This document shows, in pieces, positions 46,650 through 64,000 of a stretch of 64,000 nucleotides of DNA. The stretch covers positions 62,001-126,000 of the forward strand of contig WEDG01007446.1 in the NCBI GenBank assembly GCA_017591395.1, in the 5' to 3' direction. The notes beneath the pieces are model-generated. The model was not told the DNA's origin, made no database searches, and was given only the letters and a program-made list of their open reading frames with translations. The stretch is from Schistocephalus solidus. Lineage: Eukaryota > Platyhelminthes > Cestoda > Diphyllobothriidea > Diphyllobothriidae. The position numbers were made by a program, and so were the translations under genes. The first letter of the stretch is position 1. The number at the start of each line of letters is the position of its first letter.

Positions 46650-47670
46650 CAAGGAAACTTTTAAGAAATCGCTGAAGCAAGTGCAAAATCCACTCGGCGA
46701 CCTGGGAGGACCTCGCCCAGGATAGACCGTCATGGAGAAGATCAGTGACGACTGGTTCAGCAATCTATGAGGGCAACCCGGATCGCCGCTGCATAGGGTC
46801 AAAAGAGCGGCATAGAAAGCCACCAGCGCCCCGGACCAACACCGCCAATGCCCAGGCCCTTCCAACATGCCCGCGCTGTCAACGCATCTTCCGCGCGCGA
46901 ATCGGCCTGGTTGGACATCTTCGGACGCAATGCACCAACAATCCGACAATTCCAATTTCTACATCAAATTCTGCCAACCCTCCTTCTGACTCCCCCACCC
47001 TCACTCCTGGCATCAATTCCATTACACCCACCATCATAGAGACCACATCCATCTACTCCTCACCTTTTACCCCCAAGACCGCAACCACCACCGCCTTCGC
47101 CTTCACTACCACCACGACCACCATCAGCGATGGGAAATCTCTCCTAAGCTGTACTCAATGCGACTGCACATTCACCTCACGCATCGGCCTGGTCGGTCAC
47201 TTGCGAATACATCGTACAGAGACCGGTGAGCCAGTGACTGGAGCACCATCACACAGCAGATATCGTCACCTCCACATCCCTCACTGTCCTCGTGCATTCA
47301 CTCATCGCATGGGCCTATTCGGTCACATGCGCATCCATGACAGCGGAATTCACCCCAATGCCGACAACACCGATACACCATGCACACCCTCCGCCTCAGT
47401 CATTCTTAGCGCCCCTGCCACCCCCACTTCGATGAATGACATCCCCCAGCCTCTACCGATTTCTCCTGCCCACACTGCGCCCGCAACTTCAACTCACGCA
47501 TCGGCCTGGTCGGTCACCTGCGAATCCATCGCACGGAGGCTGGTGAACCAGTGCCTGGGGCTCTGACATACAGTCGACGTGCCCGCATTCACTGCCCTCA
47601 CTGCTCCCGTACATTTACACACCGCATGGGCCTATTAGGACACATGCGCCTCCACGACAACCTGCGGTAA
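46650..47670 (+). pseudogene. Zinc-finger module 11
   Basis: TAG at 46794-46796 plus three single-base G/C/A insertions between 46770 and 46820 that are absent from its sisters. A frame from 46745 covers fingers 1-3 to 47566. The C-run near 47441 has lost one C as in module 5, shifting fingers 4-5. Confidence 0.85.
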
Positions 47671-47679
47671 ACCACCGCT

Positions 47680-48698
47680 ATAAGGAAACTTTTAAGAAAT
47701 CGCTGAAGCAAGTGCAAATCCACTCGGCGACCTGGGAGGACCTCGCCCAGGATAGACCGGCATGGAGAAGATCAGTGACGACTGGTTCAGCAATCTATGA
47801 GGCGAACCGGATCCTTGCCGCCAAGGCCAAAAGAGCGGCACGAAAGTCACCAGCGCCCCGGACCAACACCGCAAATGCCCAGGCCGTGCGAACATGCCCG
47901 CACTGTCAACGAATTTTCCGCGCGCGAATCGGCCTGGTTGGACATCTTCGGACGCAATGCACCAAATATCCGACAATTCCAATTTCTACGTCAAATTCTG
48001 CCAACCCTCTTTCTGACTCCCCCACCCTCACTCCTGTCATCAATTCCATTACTCCCACCATCATAGAGACCACATCCATCTACTCATCACCTGTTAACCC
48101 CAAGACCGCAACCACCACCGCCTTCGCCTTCACTACCACCACGACCACCATCAGCGATGGGAAATCTCTCCTAAGCTGTACTCAATGCGACTGCACATTC
48201 ACCTCACGCATCGGCCTGGTCGGTCACTTGCGAATACATCGTACAGAGACCGGTGAGCCAGTGCCTGGAGCACCATCACACAGCAGAGATCGTCGCCTCT
48301 ACTGCCCTCACTGTCCTCGCGCATTCACTCATCGCATGGACCTATTCAGTTACATGCGCATCCATGACAGCGGAATTCACCACAATGCCGACAACACCGA
48401 TACACCATGCACACCCTCCGCTCCTGTCATTCTTAGCGCCCCTGCCATCCCGACTACCATGAATGACATCCCCCCAGCCTCTACCGATTTCTCCTGCCCA
48501 CACTGCACCCGCAACCTCAACTCACGCATCGGCCTGGTCGGTCACCTGCGAATCCATCGCACGGAGGCTGGTGAACCAGTGCCTGGGGCTCCGACATACA
48601 GTCGACGCGCCCGCGTTCACTGCCCTCAGTGCTCCCACACATTAACACACCGCATGGGCCTATTAGGACACATGCGCCTCCACGACAACCTCCGGTAA
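47680..48698 (+). CDS. Zinc-finger module 12, intact five-finger ORF, end of array
   Basis: Open from ATG 47712 (MQIHSATWEDLAQDRPAWRR) to the TAA ending at 48698: 328 residues, five fingers (CPHCQRIF, CTQCDCTF, CPHCPRAF, CPHCTRNL, CPQCSHTL), with the ILAAK variant. Finger 4 has Leu for the core Phe, and finger 5 Leu for Phe, which may weaken folding. It ends LLGHMRLHDNLR, and only this module runs on into the element's true 3' tail. Confidence 0.8.
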
Positions 48699-48830
48699 AC
48701 CACCAGAGGCTAAGCTACATCAGCGCACACAACCTACACCATTACATCGACAACGCCCTCACAATCACCATTTACCAGAGTATATCACGGTTTCCTAGAA
48801 ACCGTGGCTGGGAAGTCAGCCAATCTGACG
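48699..48830 (+). other. 3' untranslated segment of the retroelement with hairpin
   Basis: Follows the stop of module 12. The same sequence follows the truncated copy at 4790-4845 (minus). It contains the perfect 9-bp inverted repeat at 48786-48806. The internal modules lack this segment and go straight from the stop codon into the next module. Confidence 0.7.
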
Positions 48831-50175
48831 CTTACAGCAGACCACGCCATCGGCTCAGTGTATGTGCTGTGTGTGTCGAGTGTTTGACCAGTGGACTGGG
48901 AGTCAGACGGCAATGGCTGCTCCATATCCCCTGAGTTAGTGAATCCTGGTGTGTGCGTTATGGGGACCAGGTCGTGCTGTGGCGTGCGAAGACCGGGTAC
49001 GCCGATCCGTCAGCCAATGCGCCCACTCCCACATCAGGCAACTGACCGGCTCGGTCAGTGTCGGATGTTGGGTGTCGGGGAGAGAGTGAGGTCGACAGCT
49101 CAGCGCATGTTCCTCAATATAAACAATCTGACGTGCTTAAAACTATCACGGTGTGCTAAAAGGCGCGGCTTGGAGGGTTGCCAACTGACGGGATAATTCG
49201 GACCGCGTTGTCAGCCCAATATGTGTTTTGTGTGGAGTGGCTGACTGGCGGACTGAGAGTCAGGCTGCAATGGCTCCTTCTTAATGTGGTCTTTATGGCA
49301 CTCCCACTCTGTGGGATCCGAGCCGGGTGTGGTGGTACGCCCAGGGGCGGCTCCGGCCGCGCCAGCCACCTGCGACCTGTCTCATCTCCGGTCTTCTTGC
49401 CTGTGTCGTGTGATCGGGCTCAGGTGGGGGAGGAGACGAGTGTGCGGTAACGTTAACTGCCGCGTGTTCGAAGGTTGCCAACTGACAATTACACTCAGAC
49501 CTCACAGTTAGTCCAATGTGTGTTGTGTGGAGTGGCTGACTGGTGGTCTTAGAGTCAGGCTGCGATGGCTCATTCTTAACGTGACCTCTGGCTATCTCAC
49601 ACATGTGAGATGTAAGCCGCTCAACCCCCTGACAACTGACTGGCTCGGATGGTGGTCTGATTGTGGGCGTGGCGGAGATAGTGAGGTCGACAGCTCGGCG
49701 CATTTTCCTCACTATAAACAATCTGACGCGCTTGAAACTATCACGGTGCGCTAAAAGCCGTGGCTTGGAAGGTTGCCAACTGACGGGATAACTCGGACCG
49801 CGTGGTCAGCCCAATGTGTGTTTTGTGTGGAGTGGCTGACTGGCGGACCGAGAGTCAGGCTGCAATGGCTACTTCTTAATGTGACCTTTATGGCACTCTC
49901 ACTCAGTTTGGATCCAATCCGCCCCTATCTTTTGTTGTTGTTTTCTTGTTTAGTATTGGACCACAGTGCGTGAGCCTGAGCCTTCTTCCATCTTCGTTCT
50001 CCTTAACTCTGTCTTGACACAGGTTCCAGGTTGGGGAGTGAAATAGCAAGTGAGGTAGATGCATCGAAAGTCTACTGTCACTTTAATCCAGCGCGAGTCA
50101 CCGTCCCTGCAGAGCATACGGTGGATATCGTCGAAACACGAAGGTCGAACTTTCGTGTATGTACATAGCGAGCTT
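48831..50175 (+). repeat. Retroelement tail with tandem sub-repeats and 3' terminal repeat
   Basis: About 270-590-bp sub-units recur: the GTGGAGTGGCTGACTGG block appears near 49233, 49531 and 49832 (a decayed form near 48880), and the CTATCACGGTG..CTAAAA block near 49143 and 49739. The terminal repeat follows at 49336-49450 and, more eroded, at 49960-50170. Dispersed relatives occur at 3.7, 8.6, 17.0, 50.4, 53.8-54.5 and 62.1 kb, so this tail also behaves as an independent repeat family. Confidence 0.75.
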
Positions 50176-50364
50176 AAAGTTTTGGCAGTTATTAAGTACA
50201 AGGCGCGGTTCTAAGTGTTCAAATCATTTTATTTTAGGGTAAGACGCAAAATGTAAATGAATATTGGAGTCAAAGACAATTAACTACTCTGCAATAACCA
50301 AACAAGTATTACTAAAATTCGTAAATCTATAGTATCCACCAACTGATGCTGAAATCCGACAGAG

Positions 50365-50710
50365 CTAAGCAGCCCGATGAAGCGTGCTACACACGACCTG
50401 GTCCCCAAAGGGACTGGTGGTTTGGACCTCACATTCGTAAGGTTGCCATCAAGGCGATCGTAAGAAGAAGCCAATGCAGCCCGAATCTCAGTTCACCAGT
50501 CGGCATCTCCACAAAATAATATAAACTGACTGCGAGGTCAAGGTTGGGTAAACATTTGGTAAGCTTCTCACCCACGACTTTTAGTGCATCGTGTTAGGTT
50601 CATACGCATCAGATTTTTCATAGTGGGGAATATGTGCAGAGTGCTGTCAACCTCACCCTCTTTTTCCCTCTCAGACGCCAGTTCACTGCCCGAGCCGTCC
50701 AAGATATTGA
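50365..50710 (-). repeat. Decayed tail-repeat copy, inverted
   Basis: On the minus strand it carries the CAGACGCC..TCAACCTCACC, TATAGTGAGGAATATG-like and GCAACCTTACGAATGTGAGG blocks of the tail. It sits next to the plus-strand tail, giving an inverted pair. Confidence 0.55.
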
Positions 50711-50770
50711 TGCGATGCTTGGGCAGCAAAATATGATAGAAGCTGCATTCCACTCCCAGCACCAATAATT

Positions 50771-51420
50771 TTCTTCAACAGTAATATTACTCTTGGTTTC
50801 TCACTTATAATAAATCTGGAATATGAGTTAACAGATGACCGACCTTGGGGTCAGAATGGCGGGTGTGTGTTTTATGATTAGTTTGCTTGTGGTTCAATTA
50901 GTTAAAATAAATGAAAAACATGTTTGGACAACCTTGATTCATATTTAGAATATATAAATGGTACAGCAAGCTCTCGGAAATCGTAAATGCGAAAAGATAA
51001 GTGGAAAAAATAAGTTCAAAAGAAAAGCATACAAATACACGATGTGAAGCTCAAATCAAACTTTGTGCAGAGGGCGTAAAAGAACAAAGATGTCACATAA
51101 TGTTGCACTAAAATTATACGTACTATAAAAAGAATGAGTAGGAACAAAGCATTAAGATTGGTAAATCGTCCGCTGTAGGGTGTGCGTGTAGGGGGTCCAG
51201 GTATTGCAACTACTACGAGGTGGTTTATAAGCAGGTTTGTAGCAGTTCCATCTGTTGCAAAACTGCTATGCGTGCATCGCTGTGTCTCTGCTAAATGTAT
51301 GCATTAACAAGCCGCGGCTAAGGCAAGTGCCAGTTGCTCGGAATCATTAAAAATTCGGATGGACAGGAAGACGTTCGTTGCTATTTCGAAGATAAAGGAG
51401 GGAGGGAAGGCGCGGGTGGT
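50771..51420. other. No gene recognised; 3' flank of the paxillin-like gene
   Basis: AT-rich. The right part should hold the 3' UTR of the minus-strand LIM gene that ends at 51421. I could not single out a poly(A) signal. Confidence 0.4.
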
Positions 51421-60073
<8,653 letters not shown>

Positions 60074-60399
60074 CTAGTTGTCTGACTAGAAATAACCGAC
60101 TAAAATTATCAAACCAAGCGTCACGTGCAACCTTGTAGAGTACCAGGACAAGGACATAGGGAAAAACATGATAGAATAGAAGTAGAATACAGGGGAGATT
60201 TCAAGAGAAAGTATGGATCGTAAAATTCCCTGATTATTTTCAAAGCTGACTGTAATAAAAGGAACCACCGACAGGAAGAAGAAATAGGAAGTGATAGTGA
60301 GCACCTTTCCATGCCCACCTTTTTCCAGGCAGGAAAATGGTGTCACTTCACTTGGGTTTCGCCAGAGTTGCATTATGTGTTGAAACACACGAAGCACTG

Positions 60400-61020
60400 G
60401 CTGGGGTTCTAATCAATATTCTAATGGACAAAACTGCCGACGTAGGACTTCGACATTCAGCAGGACGAACACATAAATGCAGCGGATTGACCTGGCCCGC
60501 AGAAAGATACTAATTGAAATCAAACTACTGACAGTTAAGCATTTGGTTTCCATAACCTCAGTGACATTTTACAGCCAATGAATTTTATCAGGACTAGCTG
60601 AGCGAAGCATTCATTCAGTGATCGATTGTACGAAGTAACGAGCTGCCAATGGAGTATACGAAAATTAGACTCTTCAGAGTCAGATAAATTCAAAGTGATC
60701 CCCAGAACTGGTTTGTATTGTCGCTGACGTTTCGGAGAGCTTGGCCGACTCTCCATTTCCAAAGCGTCTACTGCTATTATCGGTCAGCGTTTTGAATGAC
60801 ACGCTGAAATTTTCGGCCTCGGAGTGACCAATCTTTCTCTCGTTCGCTGCCTCGGCCTCTGCGTGGAGGTTTGTACAGCTTGACGGCCACTGGCGGTTGG
60901 CAAGTTCACCTCGGTCGAGGGTGCTTGTAAGCCTCTTCCGGTGAGTTCGTCGCGGGGTCATCTTTGCTTATATGCCTTAGTTCCGGTGTAACCATCTTGT
61001 CCTCGTCTTTACGCATATAA
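60400..61020 (-). other. Unassigned sequence downstream of a Penelope-like fragment
   Basis: Open frames at 60680-60961 (minus, 93 codons, Ser/Glu-rich) and 60535-60762 (minus) overlap. They lie directly after the GIY-YIG end of the fragment at 61021 and may be its 3' end, or an upstream exon of the LIM gene. I found no LD motif or fitting splice pair. Confidence 0.3.
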
Positions 61021-61440
61021 TTAAACAGGACTTTATAGGCCATTGGAAGGTCTAGATAATTGCCGATGGAGTTGGCACCTGAATAACATGCCTTAAGCGT
61101 AAGTCGTTCGTTTTTTGAGGTTCCTCGGCAGATGATGGTCGCTCCTTGAATGTCAAAAGTGTGGCCAGACTCTCCACTATGACCTGCAAGCTGTGAGTTT
61201 GGGTCTAGTCTTCGAGCCCCTAGTTAGCGCTCATGTAAGGGTGTCTAAAATTTTCGTCCAGTTTCCCCGACGTAGTTGCAGTCCGCATGGTTACATTATA
61301 TTTGGTAGACAATTGCGGAGGATTCGTTAGGCGGCAGTCTGTCGTTAGGTTGCATAACCCGGGGACAAATATTCGCCTGATGTCGATGGGCCACGCCTAC
61401 TCCGGCGGGATGTAACAGTCAATAAACTGTCTCGGAGACT
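61021..61440 (-). pseudogene. Penelope-like retroelement fragment: GIY-YIG endonuclease end
   Basis: The minus strand reads AIVYQI, stop, CNHADCNYVGETGRKF (core at 61255-61275), then LGARRLDPNSQLAGHSGESG, HTFDIQGATIICRG and NSIGNYLDLPMAYKVL. This is the C-terminal half of a Penelope GIY-YIG domain. At least three stops interrupt it, so it is dead. It differs in wording from the 30.6-31.7 kb copy, so two lineages are present. Confidence 0.75.
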
Positions 61441-61471
61441 TCTTTTATGTAGGTAATGGTCCTCCAGACTT

Positions 61472-61606
61472 CGGGTGGTTGTTCTTTTGGCCGTCACCAG
61501 TTCACTCGGCTCTTGCTTTGGTTGATAATGGATACCGAAGCTCTTTTATCAATCAAACCAAGCGCCGAGGGATCAGGCGACGACCAAAAGAACAACAACC
61601 CGGAAC
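61472..61606. repeat. Imperfect long inverted repeat (arms about 60 bp)
   Basis: The left arm around GGTTGTTCTTTTGGCCGTC and the reverse complement of the right arm around GTTGTTGTTCTTTTGGTCGTC agree at about four of five positions over some 60 bases, with a short spacer centred near 61539. It lies upstream (in element orientation) of the Penelope-like fragment. Confidence 0.65.
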
Positions 61607-62084
61607 TCTGACTTTGCGAATCTGAACTTTTCAGAGTGCTTGCTTCGATATATGTTCCCCTTATTAGATGCTAGTCTCCCGAACCTGCAGTCGTTTTAAA
61701 TATATGTCATTTTTTGTTTAGTTTGGGATTTCTCCCATATCGAAGAATTGCAAAGATGGCAAGACATGCAGGACCTAATCCCGTCAAAGATTTCGGGACT
61801 TCTTGTTTAACTGCGAATGGCTACTTAATATTTATATAAGTAAGGCTTCAAAAAGACGGTATGAGAATTCGAAGGTCGCTAGCACCGACGACCACTGTGT
61901 GCTCCATAGTAAAGTGAGCGCAGGGAGCGTGAATTGTACGAAAATACGGTTGCAGCGAGGCACGCTCGCACAGTATCTAAAATGCGCTCCCTCCTCTAGC
62001 CACCAGGTCACAAGGGCAAAATAATTTCAAGGTAACCGACGGTGCATTCGGATACAGTAGCCGACAAATCTGAAAAGCCCGTCT

Positions 62085-62520
62085 GCGCCATCTAGCCTGT
62101 CTAGCCCTTCTATGCGATCTAGTCCCCGCGAAGGTTTTCACATAAAGGGGACTCGGATCTCACATGCGTGAGGGTTTTGGAGCTCATAGTAAGCACTAAA
62201 CATTGAGTCTGACTTCAACAAATGCACGCAGTACTGAACATGAGGATCAACTTATCCAGTCAGCTTATAGCTTTCCAAGCCATTACGCTTAATATATCTT
62301 GATAATTGCAAAACACTTCACATTTATTATAGTGAAGAATACGCTGAAGTGCTGTAGGGAGGAATTCACCAGAGTCGGCTTCCATCTCTCTTCCTTCTCT
62401 CGTTCACTAATTGACTTTACGAGCCTGTCGATCATCCGGTGCTGGGATATGGCGCAATTGCTGATATAGCGGCAACAGTCCATCTTCACCTGCCACACAC
62501 ACGATCTGGTCAGGCAGCAG
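62085..62520 (-). repeat. Decayed retroelement tail copy
   Basis: Same block order as 4340-4600: a GCTTTCCAAGCCATTACGCTT block, TATTATAGTGAAGAATACGC, TGAAGTGCTGTAGGGAGG, then CACACACACGATCTGGTCAGG. Strongly diverged. Confidence 0.5.
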
Positions 62521-64000
62521 CTTGCGGCAAAAACTTGCTTCTCACTGACGTCACCTCGAATGTTTTGTCCGTGTGTTGGGTGTTGTCAGGCGGGCTCGTG
62601 TGCCAATAAAACGACCGTCTAGGGCAATAGAATGAGAGGCCGACATGAACAATACTCAGCCACTTATCTGCGCCAAGCCCCTCGCCCCCACTCCTCGCCC
62701 ATACGATACATACCTGCATGGCTGACTAACATCCCCTACCGTTGATGTACCCCTCCAATCCGACTGCTCTAAGTTGCAGCCTCATTGAACGCATGATTGT
62801 CAAATTATTCAATACCCATTTGTAGTGGACAAGAAGTTACCAAATTTATGATACCGTTAGTATCTGCGAGTTTTATCACGTTTCCTTGTCCGATGTCATG
62901 CTGGGAAAACAATGTTTCAATTTCATCAAACTTTCTACAAGAGCCCGTTCAGTGAGCATGTTAAGGAGGTAGTTTGAAAACATTGGAAGGATATACAAAT
63001 GTTGGTCGTGGCTCAGAAAGTGGCATCCCCAGGTCCGGAACTACAGGAGGGCTGACGTTAAATTCCAGGAAGGATACCTATGTCCGTATTCTAACACTAA
63101 CCCTAGAACTCAGCTTTAACTAAAAGAACCCCCTGCAAGCTCCGCGTTTAGCATGGCCAACGAGCGCATAAATACACGCACTCCTCCGCGCCCTGTCTCT
63201 CCTCTCTCCCCCTCCCTCCACCCCACCCTTACTGCTACTTAACCAACTGTCTCTTCTCATCATCCCCCCTATCCACACGACTCACTTGTGCGACAAGACG
63301 AACGTTACTGATCGCATCTTTTAGCTTGTACCCCTTTCCCATATAAATGTACTGGCCAGTGGAAAATTTATCAAAAGTACGCATATGCTAGCCAACCGGT
63401 CTCCCGAATAGGTTTACAGGAATTTGCGCGACTTGAAGGCTTAATTCTCGCCCCGAGGTCCCTGGATGTTAGAGCAAGGTCCTCTGCATTGTGGGGGATT
63501 CCTATTCCGGTGCCTCACTGAGAAATCATATTAATTACTTAAATTAATAAGTACGCTAGCTCTTAGCAGCATCCCTGCTAATTCAACTACTTAATTGTAA
63601 CATATTACCACGAATGAGAAGACGAATACTTCCTGCAAACGGTTTGGGTCCGAAGCACACCGATTAAACAAAATGCTACTTGTAGGGGGAAGGCCGATGG
63701 ATCTCGAATCCGAAACGGACAAAGTCCTGTCCTCGAGCAAGGTCTCCTCTTTCCAAACTAAGAAAGACGTCTTGGGTGTCCTCCCCCCTCTCCAACTACT
63801 TCCACGTTACCGCAGACTACTCCAGTACGTGACTGAGAGAAGGGCAGACCGCACGAGTGTATGTTTGACAACGACGGTGAAGTGAGCTGGATTTGGATAC
63901 CGACAGCAGTTTGATCATCCGCCTGATGACATTAAATAATGATCATAATAAAAGGTTCTCAGGAAGGTTGAAAGCCTGAACACCGTATTCGGTAGGAATA
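62521..64000. other. No gene recognised
   Basis: Short open frames only (62510-62719 minus, 63673-63885 plus). A CT-rich tract lies at 63183-63232. N-terminal exons of the paxillin-like gene would be expected here or further right, but none shows an LD motif. Confidence 0.4.

Noticed and set aside
36958..48645. Many 60-90-codon ORFs of the type starting MT(L/S)PQPLPISPAHT or MELSDCWCIAS
   Set aside because: Shadow frames of the repeated zinc-finger modules; the same shadow recurs once per module.
36184..48698. A cellular poly-zinc-finger transcription factor gene
   Set aside because: The module continues in frame from a LINE C-terminal domain, has no introns, ends with a stop in each unit, and a copy with the same 3' tail lies at 3.9-5.2 kb. 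It is retroelement sequence.
33761..50175. LTR retrotransposon
   Set aside because: Despite direct terminal repeats, the protein parts are APE endonuclease and LINE C-terminus. No gag, protease, RNase H or integrase is seen.

Overview
The window reads as eukaryotic, flatworm-like genomic DNA, most probably from a diphyllobothriid-type tapeworm (inference, from the repeat types and the gene structure). It is gene-poor and repeat-rich. The only cellular genes I can support are split into short exons with GT-AG borders, both on the minus strand. No bacterial operon, rRNA gene or canonical tRNA gene was found.

Layout. (1) About 1-11 kb: mostly unrecognised AT-rich DNA with two 3' fragments of a zinc-finger retroelement (3.7-5.2 kb minus, 8.0-8.8 kb plus). 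(2) 11.3-20.8 kb: exons of a minus-strand gene starting at 20774. Its middle exons resemble the Ras-binding domain and following linker of class II PI3-kinases (PIK3C2), joined by phase-compatible splice sites. No kinase domain is visible. (3) 24.1-27.7 kb: a tandem array of units of about 305 bp. Each pairs a tRNA-like RNA polymerase III promoter with a hammerhead-ribozyme-like core. Dispersed relatives lie near 0.1, 27.9, 52.1 and 52.4 kb. (4) 29.6-31.7 kb: retroelement debris, including a Penelope-like element with RT and GIY-YIG parts. (5) 33.7-50.2 kb: one very unusual retroelement. It has a terminal repeat, a broken APE-type endonuclease and a linker, has lost its whole reverse transcriptase, and ends in a C-terminal five-finger C2H2 module repeated twelve times in tandem (about 1.02 kb per unit), followed by a tail that carries the terminal repeat again. 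(6) 51.4-60.1 kb: six minus-strand exons of a paxillin-family gene with four LIM domains, with SINE-like and microsatellite insertions in its introns. (7) 60.4-64 kb: a second Penelope-like fragment, an imperfect long inverted repeat and another tail copy.

The two points most worth following are the tRNA-promoter/hammerhead array, comparable in design to the schistosome SM-alpha satellite, and the twelve-fold amplification of a retrotransposon's own zinc-finger tail inside an element that can no longer copy itself. The paxillin gene carries what looks like a single-base deletion in LIM3, either real damage or an assembly error.

Calls were made by reading and hand translation. No alignment or database search was run.
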